A stretch of DNA of 64,000 bases from Streptomyces flaveolus (lineage in GTDB: Bacteria > Actinomycetota > Actinomycetes > Streptomycetales > Streptomycetaceae): contig NZ_JNWV01000020.1 of assembly GCF_000716535.1 (NCBI RefSeq), positions 62,001 through 126,000 of the forward strand. Reading direction: 5' to 3'. A model generated the notes under the pieces. That model did no database searches, was not told where the DNA came from, and saw nothing but the letters and a program-made list of their open reading frames with translations. Made by a program: the position numbers and the translations under genes. Shown piece after piece: positions 36,462-45,408 of this stretch (positions are counted from its first letter, which is position 1; each line of letters opens with the position of its first letter).

Positions 36462-36887
36462 ATGAAGTCATTGAGAACTGTGATCCGGGGGCTACCTGCG
36501 AAGCTTGTCGGCGTCCATGCGACGTCCTTGCCCGTGATCATGAATCTGCGGTACGAGCCGAGTGATCCCTATGTGGTCCATGCCGCATTCACCACCAATA
36601 TCGGCAGCGACGAGCCGGTGGAATGGATCATCGGGCGCGATTTGCTGATCGACGGCCTGGAGGGCCCCGCCGGCGAGGGAGACGTTCGCATCTGGCCCAC
36701 CGGCGAGGAGGGCCGCCGCGACTTGTACATCCTTCTCAACCCGCCGTCCGGTACGGCCCTGCTCAAAGCCCCAGCGCAGGAATTCAAGGCGTTCCTGCAC
36801 GAAACGGAGGCAGTGGTGCCCCGGGGGGCCGAGCTCGGCCACAGCGACTTCGACCGCTTGCTGGCGCACTTCCTCGCCAAAGGGTGA
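36462..36887 (+). CDS. SsgA-like sporulation/cell division protein (SALP), second copy
   Basis: This 141-residue paralogue of the protein at 35108 has the same core: MNLRYEPSDPYVVHAAF, EPVEWIIGRDLLIDGLEGP and VPRGAEL. The N-terminus and the middle (GEEGRRDLYILLNP) are distinct, so it is not a recent duplicate. The two SALP genes flank a NIPSNAP gene and an IS110 relic. The expected role is guidance of septation or cell-wall remodelling during sporulation. Confidence 0.9.
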   Translation: MKSLRTVIRGLPAKLVGVHATSLPVIMNLRYEPSDPYVVHAAFTTNIGSDEPVEWIIGRDLLIDGLEGPAGEGDVRIWPTGEEGRRDLYILLNPPSGTALLKAPAQEFKAFLHETEAVVPRGAELGHSDFDRLLAHFLAKG

Positions 36888-36914
36888 GTCCGGGCATGGT
36901 GCGACCTGAGGCAG

Positions 36915-37255
36915 GCACACGGACGTCTCGATCCTCGCCCGCTGCCCAGCACTCGACCCCACCGCCGAACACGTCCGCGCCTTAGCTGAGTTGATGAACA
37001 ACCGCCAAGGCCGGCCCCTCGACCAGCGGATCGATGCCGTCCAAGCCGACGATCTACCCGGCCCTGCACGGCTTCGCCACCGGCCTCGGCCAGGACCTCG
37101 ACGCCGTGGTTGCCGGGCTGAGCCCGCGCCACAGCTCCGGCGCCGTCGAAGGCCACAACAACAAGATCAAGATGTTGAAGCGGCAGATGTTCGGCCGGGC
37201 CAACTTCGACCTGCTCCGCAAGCGGGTCCTCCTGGCGGCGCGAGACCGTTCATGA
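36915..37255 (+). pseudogene. C-terminal relic of an ISL3 family transposase, frameshifted
   Basis: The first frame reads EHVRALAELMNNRQGRPLDQ, the second reads ALHGFATGLGQDLDAV and ends with SGAVEGHNNKIKMLKRQMFG, the ISL3 C-terminal signature with its catalytic Glu. The frame change lies between about 37034 and 37062. The N-terminal three quarters are missing. Confidence 0.75.
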
Positions 37256-37587
37256 TCGCGGTTGTGGTGACCCTCCGTGGCCCTGGCACGGAGAGTGATC
37301 CAAGAACCCCTCTGAAGGGCCGGGCCGGGTCACGCTCAACCGAGGTGAGTACCTCCAGACCAACCGGTGCCAAAAGTGGAAGAGGGTCGGCTGACCGGCC
37401 ACTGGTATCGCCTTCGACCCCGAGCGCCAGGAGGCCGTCCAGTCCCGGCGAGGACGACCAGGGGCATGGCTGCGGGGCCCCGCGTCCCCGGTCGGTGCTT
37501 CCCTGGACACGTTCGGGAAACACCGACCGTTCCCGTTACGGCGCCCCGCACGGCAGCGCGGCTGTCAGCGGCGCTGCGGCGAAGACG
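37256..37587. other. Region without a recognisable gene
   Basis: Open frames are present but have no motif or ribosome-binding support. The segment separates the ISL3 relic from the minus-strand secreted-protein genes. Confidence 0.35.
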
Positions 37588-37863
37588 TCAGCAGAACCAG
37601 CCGTCCTGGACCCAGCCGTGACGGTTGATGTCGCCGTAGGCGAAGCCGTACGCCCAGCTGCTCTGCTTGCTCTCCACCAGGAAGGTCTGGCCCTTGTAGA
37701 GCGTGCCCATCCAGGCGCCGCCCGGGTCGGTGCGGACGTACAGGTCACTGGCGCACACGGTCTCCCGGACACCCACGGTGCCGTTCGAGTACGCGATGGC
37801 GGGCCCGGCGCCGATCAGTACCGCGGCGCTCGCCGCGGTCGACGGCGGCCGCACGGCCGGCAC
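37588..37863 (-). CDS. Small secreted SH3-like protein
   Basis: About 91 residues if started at the GTG at 37863. A hydrophobic segment (ASAAVLIGAGPAIA) could be a short signal peptide. The mature part resembles bacterial SH3 domains: DLYVRTDPGGAWMGTLYKGQ, then SWAYGFAYGDINRHGWV, with Cys near both ends. A better ribosome-binding site (GGAAAGGAAAG) precedes an ATG in another frame, so a frameshift in the signal peptide region is possible. It lies 60 bp downstream of a related small secreted protein. Confidence 0.55.
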   Translation of the reverse strand: MPAVRPPSTAASAAVLIGAGPAIAYSNGTVGVRETVCASDLYVRTDPGGAWMGTLYKGQTFLVESKQSSWAYGFAYGDINRHGWVQDGWFC

Positions 37864-37923
37864 GGAGTGCGGACATCGGCTTTCCTTTCCCTGTCGTTGA
37901 GGGGGACACGGGGCTGTCACGGC

Positions 37924-38238
37924 TCACCAGGAGTCGTAGCCGCCAATGCACTCGATGCGCACGTAGCCCCAGTCGTTGGGGCCGTAGTCGAAGGTGGCGG
38001 CCCAGCCGTTGTAGACAGGGTGCACGCCCTGGGTATGGCCGACCTTGTTGCCGTAGGTGAGGGTTCGCAGATAGCCGGTGGGGCCCGAGGCACTGTCGTA
38101 GTTGGCGTAGAAGCCGGCAGTCTGGCACACGATGACCGCGTGCTGCGGCGGGACGTCGGCCCTGGCAGCGGACTGCTGCATGGCGACCGCGGTGACCACG
38201 GCGGCCGCCATGGTGAGGGCCTTGGCGCGGAACTTCAA
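37924..38238 (-). CDS. Small secreted protein
   Basis: A 104-residue protein starting with TTG at 38238; GGAG lies somewhat far upstream. A signal peptide (MKFRAKALTMAAAVVTAVAM, cleavage near ARADV) is followed by an about 75-residue mature domain with two Cys (IVCQTAGFYANYD, then VRIECIGGYDSW) and many aromatic residues, similar in style to SH3-like or cysteine-bridged secreted proteins of streptomycetes. It is the first of two tandem small secreted genes on the minus strand. Confidence 0.65.
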   Translation of the reverse strand: MKFRAKALTMAAAVVTAVAMQQSAARADVPPQHAVIVCQTAGFYANYDSASGPTGYLRTLTYGNKVGHTQGVHPVYNGWAATFDYGPNDWGYVRIECIGGYDSW

Positions 38239-38294
38239 GATTCGTCAACTCCTCTGAAGAGCGGGGCGGGTCGACGCGTGTGGGCGGAGGGAGG

Positions 38295-39074
38295 TCACAC
38301 GACGCCGCTCTCCCACCACCAGGAACCGGAGCCGTAGGAGGGGTACTGGACCCGGCTGTCCACGTGCTGCCAGGAGTGGGTGTAGGCCTCGAGCCCGGAG
38401 AATCCGCAGGTCTCAGCGATCCTGTACACCTGGAGGGTGGTGTGTCCGGAGACGACGATGTCCGCGGCGACGCCGTAGACGTGCATGCTGTTGGACGCGC
38501 CGCCCACCGAAGCGTTGTAGGAGACGCTGCGGAAACCGGAGTTGATCGTGGTCGCGCTGTTGCCGGCCTTCTTGCGTACGGCCTCGAGCTTGTACATCAG
38601 CCGACGCACGTTCTCCTTGACCTCGGCGGCGCCCACCTGCCCGCCGCTGAAGCCGGACCCGTCATGGGAGTAGAACTCGCTCCAGTCGAAGTGCGCGGTG
38701 GAACCGTCGCTGCTTTCGAGACTGTTGAGCACGCTCTGGGTCTGCGGGCCGACGACGCCGTCCGCCGTGAGACCGTACGCGGACTGGAACCGCCTGACCG
38801 CGTTGTAGGTGGCCGCACCGAAGGTGCCGTCCCAGGCGACGTAGGTCTGCTGCGCGCTGGATGCGGCCCAGCCGCCGACGCGGATCTGCAACTCCTTCAC
38901 ATCGGAGCCGCTGTCGCCCTGCTGAAGAGTGCGGGTCCATCCGTAGGCCGAGGCGCGGGAGGCCGACCCGAGGCTTACGGTCGCCGCCGTGCCGAGCGCG
39001 GCCGTCAGGCCCAGCGCGCCGCGGAGCATGGTACGCCGGTCCAGGCCTCGGCCGGAGTCTGCTGCAGTGTTCAT
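38295..39074 (-). CDS. Tat-exported peptidoglycan-binding M15 peptidase
   Basis: The protein has 259 residues. A twin-arginine signal (DRRTMLRGALGLTAALGTA) is followed by a peptidoglycan-binding domain (LQQGDSGSDVKELQIRVGGW, then ADGVVGPQT, about residues 50-120) and a peptidase M15 domain (about 130-250). The zinc site is visible as SMHVYGVAADI (H and D) and WQHVDSR (H). Enzymes of this type are D-Ala-D-Ala carboxypeptidases or endopeptidases acting on cell-wall crosslinks. It is close to the family's usual size and looks intact. Confidence 0.85.
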   Translation of the reverse strand: MNTAADSGRGLDRRTMLRGALGLTAALGTAATVSLGSASRASAYGWTRTLQQGDSGSDVKELQIRVGGWAASSAQQTYVAWDGTFGAATYNAVRRFQSAYGLTADGVVGPQTQSVLNSLESSDGSTAHFDWSEFYSHDGSGFSGGQVGAAEVKENVRRLMYKLEAVRKKAGNSATTINSGFRSVSYNASVGGASNSMHVYGVAADIVVSGHTTLQVYRIAETCGFSGLEAYTHSWQHVDSRVQYPSYGSGSWWWESGVV

Positions 39075-39099
39075 GAGCCCTCTCTTCGGTGTGCCCGTC

Positions 39100-39350
39100 A
39101 GGACCGGTGGGCGTTGCGGGTGTAGGTGAGGCTGGGCGGAGCGGTGTTGGTGAAGTACTGCGAGATCAGGTACGCGGGGTCAGGCTCGAGCCGTCCTGCA
39201 GATCGCTGCCGTCGTCCCGGCGTCCCAGGCCCAGGGCGTGTGCGCGGCGTTGTCCTCACCGTTGTCACCCGCGAACGTCCCCCAGGAGGCGTAGGGCGGG
39301 TTGGCGGAACGGCGCACCCACAGGCCGCGTGTGATCCTTCCGGGCGGCGG
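39100..39350 (-). pseudogene. Frameshifted C-terminal remnant of a secreted-type protein
   Basis: The upstream part reads GLWVRRSANPPYASWGTFAG, then DNGEDNAAHTPWAWDA. After one or more frameshifts near 39200-39215 the end reads PAYLISQYFTNTAPPSLTYT and stops at a TGA near 39100. No start or N-terminus is found. I do not recognise the family. Confidence 0.45.
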
Positions 39351-39388
39351 TCACGTGCGTCGTCAACGCCCGGGAGAGGGAGGAGGAC

Positions 39389-40456
39389 CTAGTACACGCT
39401 GACGCCGTACGCGCTCAGCGCCTCGGTCACCGGCTGGAAGAAGGTCGTACCGCCGGAAGTGCAGTCGCCGCTGCCGCCGGAAGTCAGACCGATCGCCTTG
39501 GTGCCGTCGAACAGCGAACCGCCGGAGTCGCCGGGCTCGGCGCAGACGTTGGTCTGGATGAGGCCGTAGACGACGTCGCCGCCACCGTAGTTGACCGTGG
39601 CGTTGAGGGCTTGGACGGTCCCGCCGTGCACGCCGGTGGTGGAACCGCTGCGCTTGACCGACTCGCCGACGTAGGCGTTGGCGGCGGACGTGATGTCCTG
39701 GCTGGTGCCGTTGTAGAGGTTGACGGTGCCGGGGTGGCTGACGCCGGTGTTGTCGTAGCGGACGATGCCGTAGTCGTTGGTGGGGAAGCTGGAGTCGATG
39801 GTCGGGCCGACGTAGGTGCTCAGGCCGGAGTTGGTGTACCAGTTCGGGTAACCGTCGGTACAGTGACCGGCGGTCAGGAAGTAGTAGGCACCGCTGCTGC
39901 TCCGGACGTTGAAACCGACGGAGCAGCGCCAGCCGCCGTCGGCGTAGATGGCGGTGCCGCCGTTGAGCAGCTTCCTGAAGGTGCCGCTGACTCGTTTGAC
40001 GGTGACCGCGTCGCCGTAGGAGGCGGTGGCGGACTTGAGCTCGGCGAGGTCGGCGCGCGAGACGTTGCTGTCGGCGCTCACCACGAGTTTGTTGCTCCTG
40101 GGGTCGACGGCCCAGGCGGTGCCGGGGATGTCGGCAGCCTTGGTGGCGGCGCCGGCCTTGGCCAGCTGCGCTGAGCTGTAGGTGACGAGCCTCGGCACGG
40201 CACCGGCCTGGCGGACGGCCTCCGCGGCCTTCCGCGTGGTGACGTTGACCACCACGGACTTGGTCTCGGCGTCGTAGTACGAGCCGGCCGTCAAGGTGGT
40301 GCCGAGGGTTTTGGTGAGCTTGGCCGCGGCCTCCGGCGAGGCCTTGGCCGAGGGGGCGGCCTGGGCGGTGGTCGTGGTGAGCGACACCGCGAGGAGCCCG
40401 GACGCCAAGGCGATCAGCCCGGAGCGTCTGGCGGTGCGGAGGGTTTTGACCTTCAC
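39389..40456 (-). CDS. S1 family serine protease, streptogrisin-like
   Basis: The protein has 355 residues: a signal peptide (residues 1-33, ending TTAQAA), an alpha-lytic-protease-type pro-region (about 34-170) and a chymotrypsin-fold mature protease of about 185 residues. The catalytic triad is His in YYFLTAGHC, Asp in TNDYGIVRY and Ser in PGDSGGSLF. Disulfides are expected between the paired Cys residues. The start is GTG with a strong AGGAGG site. Streptogrisins are secreted, self-processing proteases usually active late in growth. Confidence 0.93.
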   Translation of the reverse strand: MKVKTLRTARRSGLIALASGLLAVSLTTTTAQAAPSAKASPEAAAKLTKTLGTTLTAGSYYDAETKSVVVNVTTRKAAEAVRQAGAVPRLVTYSSAQLAKAGAATKAADIPGTAWAVDPRSNKLVVSADSNVSRADLAELKSATASYGDAVTVKRVSGTFRKLLNGGTAIYADGGWRCSVGFNVRSSSGAYYFLTAGHCTDGYPNWYTNSGLSTYVGPTIDSSFPTNDYGIVRYDNTGVSHPGTVNLYNGTSQDITSAANAYVGESVKRSGSTTGVHGGTVQALNATVNYGGGDVVYGLIQTNVCAEPGDSGGSLFDGTKAIGLTSGGSGDCTSGGTTFFQPVTEALSAYGVSVY

Positions 40457-40849
40457 TCGTTCCTCCTGGGTGGGGATAGGGGAGACCCGTCAGGGCGGCA
40501 CGAGAGCCCTCGCGAACAGCGTGTCCCTGACAAGTTCCGGACGGGAGTATTCCGTGACCCGCGGTCGGCGGACAAGAAGCCAGAGGCGGAATTTACGCGC
40601 GTAACACGTTGGTACGTACCTGCTGGTCGAAGTGGCAAAGCAATTGCTGTCACCAGTAGTTGAGGCACAGTCAGGAAGCCGTCGAAGAGCTGCGCCGCCT
40701 GCACGGCGAGTCCGAGGAACTGGCTCTCGGTGGCCTGTGGCGGCGACGACCGGGGTCAGGGGCGGGCCACGGTGCCGTGTGCTCGTTTTCGGTCGTTGGC
40801 GTCGACTGTCGAATGCGCAGCCGGCCCCCCGCAGGCCATCGCGGCGCTC
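40457..40849. other. Intergenic region before the decayed phosphatase
   Basis: The first 150 bp are relatively AT-rich and probably carry the protease promoter. Plus 40650-40720 (EAVEELRRLHGESEELALGG) looks like a short coiled-coil remnant; nothing intact is seen. Confidence 0.4.
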
Positions 40850-41613
40850 TGACGGCGCCACCCGCCTGTACGCCGTCTACGACCCCGTCTCCCGCCAGTG
40901 CGCCCTCGCCTGCGCGGGGCATGTGCTGCCCGCCGTGGTGTGCCTTGACGGAACCGCCGACCTCCTCGAACTGCCACCCGGACCACCGCTGGGCCTGGGT
41001 GGCCTTCCGTTCGAAGCGGCGGAGTTCGACTTCCCCGAAGGCAGCGTCCTTGCCCTCTACACCGATGGCCTGATCGAAGGCCGCGACCACGACGTCGAAG
41101 CGGGTATCGCCCTGGTCCGCCAAGCACTCGCCCAGCCCGCCTTCTCCCTGCAAGCAACCTGCGACACCGTGCTCGACGCCCTGCTGCCGGCTGATCGACC
41201 CCACGACGACGTCGCGCTGCTCCTCGCACGCACCCACGTCCTGGGCGCTCGCCACGTCGCCAGCCGGTACTTGGACGGTCACCCCGTCTGCGTGTCCCGG
41301 GCCCGGTCGAACGTCGCTCAACAGCTGACCAGCCGGGTGGAGAAGGTCGAGTTCTCCACCGGGCTCATCGTCAGCGAACTGGTCACCAACGCCATCCGCT
41401 ACGGTCGTCCTCCCATACGGCTGCGCCTGATCCATGACCGTGCCCTCGTGTGCGAGGTCTCCGACACGAGTAGCACGACCCCTCACCTGCCTGCTCCTGG
41501 TCGCTCAGTTCGCCAAGCACTGGGGAACGCGGCACGCCCGACACGGCAAGACAGTCTGGGCCGAGCTGAGCGAGAAGGAGTCCGCTGGATTCCCGGCATG
41601 GGATTCCCTGTAG
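40850..41613 (+). pseudogene. SpoIIE phosphatase - HATPase C-terminal remnant, frameshifted
   Basis: The frame enters mid-domain with TRLYAVYDPVSRQCALACAG and keeps the late phosphatase motifs (ALYTDGLIEG, PHDDVALLLA) and the start of the HATPase (LIVSELVTNAIRYG). After SSTTPHL a deletion removes the G-box region and shifts frame. The final part, LLLVAQFAKHWGTRHARHG, is read in another frame to TAG at 41611. The PAS, GAF and first phosphatase parts are missing. It is a close relative of the genes at 28.8-33.8 kb. Confidence 0.85.
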
Positions 41614-41654
41614 GCGCGACGACGGACGGAGCTCTGCGGTGAGCGGATGCGTCG

Positions 41655-41765
41655 ACCACGAGCTCGGGGGCTCAAAGTGGTGAGGCCAGGTGCTGCTGGA
41701 GGCGGTGACCTCGCAGACCAGAACGCTGTGGCGGATCAGCCGCAGCTCCGCCGGCTGACGGCAAA
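41655..41765 (-). pseudogene. Short HATPase fragment on the opposite strand
   Basis: The minus frame contains QPAELRLIRHSVLVCEVTAS, clearly homologous to the HATPase part of the phosphatase at 28804 (PPAELRLIRHHVLVCEVTDS). Only about 35 residues remain. It points to a second decayed phosphatase copy in inverted orientation. Confidence 0.7.
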
Positions 41766-41854
41766 GCCGCCCCAGCAACCCGGACCGCGGTGCTGCTGTA
41801 ACGACCGCGGTCGTCAGACCCACTTGCTCACGACCGTTCCTTCAGGCCGGGCGG

Positions 41855-42760
41855 TCACCGTGCGTCGGTGTCGAACAGGCGGCGGGCATTGCGGGTGGTG
41901 AGGTCCCGCCAGTTGACGGTGACGGACGGCTGCACCGCGGAGTCGATGGAGGTGACCTGAGCGAGCACCGCGTCAATGGGCGTCCAGCAGTAGTCGCTGC
42001 CATAGAGGAGACGCTCGGTGCCGAAGGCCGCGCCCAAGGCCGGCACCTGGCGCGGGAATGGCGTGCCGACCATGTCGTACCAGAGTCGGCCGAGCTGCTC
42101 GACGGCGCTCGGCGCGTCGACGGCGCCACCGCCGACGTGGGTGCGGAAGAGTTCCACCCGGTCGGCGAGCAGCGGCAGCACACCTCCGCCGTGTGTCAAG
42201 ATCCAGCGGATCCGCGGACGGCGGGCGAGGACACCGCGCAAGAGCCGGTCGCTCGCAGTGCGGGCAGCGTCGAAGAGGAACTCCAGCATCGGCCGTGGCC
42301 GGCCCAGAGCAAGCTCGTCGGCGTGGGGCGCTGACGTGGGGTGAACGAAGACAACGGCGCTGCGGCGGTCGAGCTTCTCCCAGAGCGGCTCGAACCGGGG
42401 GTCACCGAGGTAGAGGCCATGGTGGTTGGTTTCCACCACCACTCCGTCCGCACCGAGGACGTCGAGCGCGCGGGCGGCCTCGGCGAGCGAGCCCTCAACG
42501 TCCGGCAGGGGCAGGGAGGCGAAGAGACCGAACCGCTGCGGGTCCTCACTGCTGACCCGGGCGCCGAACTCATTGACCTCACGCGCGAGAGCGCGGGCCT
42601 CGATGTCGTCCCCGAAGTGCACTCCGGGCGAGGAGATCGACAGGTAGGACTTGTCGATCCCTGAGCGCTTCATCATGCCGAGATGCTCTTCGACGCCCCA
42701 CGCGGGCCAGCCGGGCATCCCGTCGGGATGTTCGACACCTGCGGCTCGAGCCGCCGCCAC
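41855..42760 (-). CDS. Amidohydrolase (ACMSD-like), lacking the N-terminal HxH metal motif
   Basis: This 301-residue amidohydrolase-2 family protein has LFASLPLPDVEGSLAEAARA, the His ligand strand VVFVHPTSAPHA, LTHGGGVLPLLADRV and the Asp in LLYGSDYCWTP, as in decarboxylating amidohydrolases such as aminocarboxymuconate-semialdehyde decarboxylase. Family members begin with a strand bearing HxH; here the frame can only start at or after a stop codon 30 bp upstream, so that motif is absent. The GTG start at 42760 is 33 bp from the MFS gene, suggesting one transcript. It may be a truncated or altered enzyme. Confidence 0.75.
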   Translation of the reverse strand: MAAARAAGVEHPDGMPGWPAWGVEEHLGMMKRSGIDKSYLSISSPGVHFGDDIEARALAREVNEFGARVSSEDPQRFGLFASLPLPDVEGSLAEAARALDVLGADGVVVETNHHGLYLGDPRFEPLWEKLDRRSAVVFVHPTSAPHADELALGRPRPMLEFLFDAARTASDRLLRGVLARRPRIRWILTHGGGVLPLLADRVELFRTHVGGGAVDAPSAVEQLGRLWYDMVGTPFPRQVPALGAAFGTERLLYGSDYCWTPIDAVLAQVTSIDSAVQPSVTVNWRDLTTRNARRLFDTDAR

Positions 42761-42793
42761 ATAAGGGGTGAACGCCTCTAGCCACCTGTCCTG

Positions 42794-44302
42794 CTACATG
42801 TGCACGACAGGTGCGGCGTACTCGTTCTGCTGGGGCACACTCCGGCGGTAGAGCAGGGCAGTGACGACCAGGCCGGTGACGAAGACGGCCGCCGACCACC
42901 AGTAGGCCGTGGAATAGCCCTCCAGGCCGGCCTGAGCCAGCACGCCGGGGTTCTTGGGATTGCGGCCGGAGAGGTAGCCGGTGGCTGCGTCGGAGGCCAT
43001 CGTGCTGAGCAGGGCGATGCCGATGGAGCCGCCCACCTGCTGAAGCGTGTTGACAGCGGCCGACGCAACACCGGCATCGGCGGCCGCCACCCCGGAGGTC
43101 GCCAGGCTCATGGCGGGCGCGATGACCGTGCCCAGCCCGATGCCGACGAGTACCAGCTGGGGCAGTACCTGCGTCACGTATCCGCTGTTCAGGTCCAGCG
43201 TGGTCATCCAGATCAGCCCGGCGGCCGCGATGGCCATGCCCAGCGGGACCACCGGCTTTGGTCCTATGCGCGCCACCAGGACGTTGTTGGCCACGGCGGA
43301 GGCGGACGACGAGGCCACTACCAGGGGCAGAAAGGCGAAGCCGGTGTTCAGAGCGCTGTAGCCGAGGCTCTCCTGCAGGTAGTAGGTCAGGAACAGGAAC
43401 ACGCCGAACATGCCCGCGCCGGTGACGAAGAGAGCGGCGAAGGACGCGCCGCGATTGCGGTCCAGCAGGACCCGCAGGGGCAGCAGCGGATACGCCGCCC
43501 TGCTCTGCCACCACACGAAGACGGCCACCAGTACGGCACCGGCCGCCGGTATGCCCCAGGTCGCCGGCGAACCCCAGCCGTGCGTCTCGGCGTTCGAGAA
43601 TCCGTAGACCAGGCAGAACAGGCCGATGGAAGCCAGCAGGGTGCCGGGAACATCGAGCTTCGAGGACGTGTCGCGCGGGGTGCGGTGCAGCAGGGCCGCC
43701 CCGCCGACGAACGCCACCACCGCGAAGATCACGTTGACGTACATGGTCCAGCGCCAGTCCAGGTACTGGGTCAGCACGCCGCCGAGGATCAGGCCGATGG
43801 CTCCGCCGGCACCGGCGACCGAGCCCGCGACGGTGAAGGCCCTGGCCCGTTCCCGCGGATCGGTGAAGGTGGTCATCAGGACCGAGAGGGCGGACGGGGC
43901 CAGCAGCGCGGCGAACAGCCCCTGCACGGCACGCGCGATGACGAGCGCGGCGAAACCGTTCGCCGCGCCGGCAACCATGGAAGCGGCCGCGAAGCCGGCC
44001 AGACCCACCAGGAAGGTCATCTTCTGACCGGCCAGGTCGGCGATGCGGCCGCCGAGCAGCAGCAGGCTGCCGAAGGCCAGCGCGTAGGCGGTGACCACCC
44101 ACTGCCGGTCGGCGTCGGAGAAGCCCAGGTCGTGCTGGGCGGACGGCAGGGCGATGTTCACGATGGTGCCGTCGAGGACACCCATCAGCATCGACAGCGA
44201 AACGACCAGCAGAAGCCACCAGCGCCGCCGGTACGACAGCTCGGGCACATTCTCAGGTGCGGTCTCGGCGCCGCGAACAGCGGCGGTGGCGTTCTGGGAC
44301 AT
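42794..44302 (-). CDS. MFS transporter, DHA2 family (14 TM drug exporter)
   Basis: The protein has 502 residues with about 14 hydrophobic segments. DHA2 landmarks include LDGTIVNIALP in helix 1, GGRIADLAGQK after helix 2 and GSVAGAGGAIGLILGG in the antiporter motif C region. It should be a proton-coupled exporter of drugs or metabolites. It precedes the amidohydrolase gene on the same strand. A small open frame and a TetR gene lie upstream in the same orientation. Confidence 0.9.
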   Translation of the reverse strand: MSQNATAAVRGAETAPENVPELSYRRRWWLLLVVSLSMLMGVLDGTIVNIALPSAQHDLGFSDADRQWVVTAYALAFGSLLLLGGRIADLAGQKMTFLVGLAGFAAASMVAGAANGFAALVIARAVQGLFAALLAPSALSVLMTTFTDPRERARAFTVAGSVAGAGGAIGLILGGVLTQYLDWRWTMYVNVIFAVVAFVGGAALLHRTPRDTSSKLDVPGTLLASIGLFCLVYGFSNAETHGWGSPATWGIPAAGAVLVAVFVWWQSRAAYPLLPLRVLLDRNRGASFAALFVTGAGMFGVFLFLTYYLQESLGYSALNTGFAFLPLVVASSSASAVANNVLVARIGPKPVVPLGMAIAAAGLIWMTTLDLNSGYVTQVLPQLVLVGIGLGTVIAPAMSLATSGVAAADAGVASAAVNTLQQVGGSIGIALLSTMASDAATGYLSGRNPKNPGVLAQAGLEGYSTAYWWSAAVFVTGLVVTALLYRRSVPQQNEYAAPVVHM

Positions 44303-44377
44303 GGGAGCGGCCCTCCGGACGGGCGGATGGGGGATGGAGGAGGAGAGAAAAGAAGTGATCGAGAGATCGGGTAGGAC

Positions 44378-44554
44378 TCATCCGATACGGGTCGCCACTT
44401 CGCGCTCACGGGCGGGAGCACTCGGCGGCGTAGCCGCCTCGGTGAACGGATGGCGCGGGTGATTCAGCTCGACGAGGCTGATGGTCTCCCCCTTCAGAAG
44501 GGAGACCAGGTACAAGCTGACGACCGTGGTCATTTCACGGTTCAGCGTCGGCAT
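44378..44554 (-). CDS. Possible small protein (58 residues) upstream of the exporter
   Basis: The minus frame runs from ATG at 44554 (MPTLNREMTTVVSLYLVSLL) to TGA at 44378, with a later piece LVELNHPRHPFTEA. An ATG at 44533 is an alternative start. Third-position GC is raised but lower than in neighbouring genes, and no good ribosome-binding site is seen. It ends 75 bp before the MFS gene. It may be a leader peptide, a small peptide or chance. Confidence 0.35.
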   Translation of the reverse strand: MPTLNREMTTVVSLYLVSLLKGETISLVELNHPRHPFTEAATPPSAPAREREVATRIG

Positions 44555-44706
44555 ACGGCTGCCGTGTAGAGGCTGGATGTGGAACCACCCCGCCGGGCGG
44601 TCTGACCCGATGTGACGGGGTGGCTCCCGTGTGTCGCAGCCTGGGATCGCCCGGCTGCGGGCACAAGGCGCGAGTGCCTATGGCGCAGCGTCTCAGGCTG
44701 ACTGGC

Positions 44707-45408
44707 TCAATGGCCGGCGTCCCAGCGGCCACGACCGACGGTGAGCCGGGTTTCCAGGCCCGTGATCAGCGTGTCCATTACTAGGCGGAACATGTGGTCC
44801 TGGTCAGGGCCTTCAGGGGCCGCACCCGTAGAGCCAGGGTCTGCGTCCGCGGCCCCGTCTTCGTCGGCTTCAGGGCCGTGGGGCTTGAGGGTCGACCACT
44901 GGTGGAGTGCGCCATTGAGTTCTGCGGTGAGGACACCGATGACGACGGCGACCATCAGCGCGGCGATCTCCGAGACCTCTGGCTGCGGCACGCCGGCAGC
45001 GGCCACGATGGCGGTGAGGGCGGTCCAGAACGGGTCGTCGGGCTGGATGAAGTCCGGCTGGTGACTGAACGAGTACGCCAGCAGCTTAGGGTGACGGTGC
45101 GCCAGGGAACGGAAGTCCGTCGCCAGCAGGCGGATCCGCTCCTGCCAGGGAGCATCCTCCAGCGTCACCGTGCGGAACTGCGCTCCGACCATTCTCGTCA
45201 CGCCGCGCAGCACGGCTTCCTTGTTCGGCACGTGGTGGTACAGCGACATCGGGTTCGCGTCGAGCTCGGTGGCGAGTTTGCGCATGGTGAGCGCCTCGAC
45301 CCCGTCCTCGTCGATGAGCCGCAGGGCGGCGGCATAGATCCCGGCCTCGGTCAGAGGCACGTCTCTCTTCCTCGTACCCCGCGGGGGACGTCTCACCTTC
45401 TTTTCCAT
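44707..45408 (-). CDS. TetR family regulator (TetR_C-type ligand domain)
   Basis: The protein has 233 residues from the ATG at 45408. The HTH domain has IYAAALRLIDEDGVEALTMR and the recognition segment DANPMSLYHHVPNKEAV. The C-terminal domain is of the tetracycline-repressor type (WQERIRLLATDFRSLAHRHP). The start codon itself lies inside the first palindromic site, implying autorepression. It is divergent from the CYP102 gene, an arrangement like Bm3R1 and CYP102A1 in Bacillus megaterium, though the operator sequence differs. It may respond to fatty acids or other lipophiles (inference). Confidence 0.88.
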   Translation of the reverse strand: MEKKVRRPPRGTRKRDVPLTEAGIYAAALRLIDEDGVEALTMRKLATELDANPMSLYHHVPNKEAVLRGVTRMVGAQFRTVTLEDAPWQERIRLLATDFRSLAHRHPKLLAYSFSHQPDFIQPDDPFWTALTAIVAAAGVPQPEVSEIAALMVAVVIGVLTAELNGALHQWSTLKPHGPEADEDGAADADPGSTGAAPEGPDQDHMFRLVMDTLITGLETRLTVGRGRWDAGH

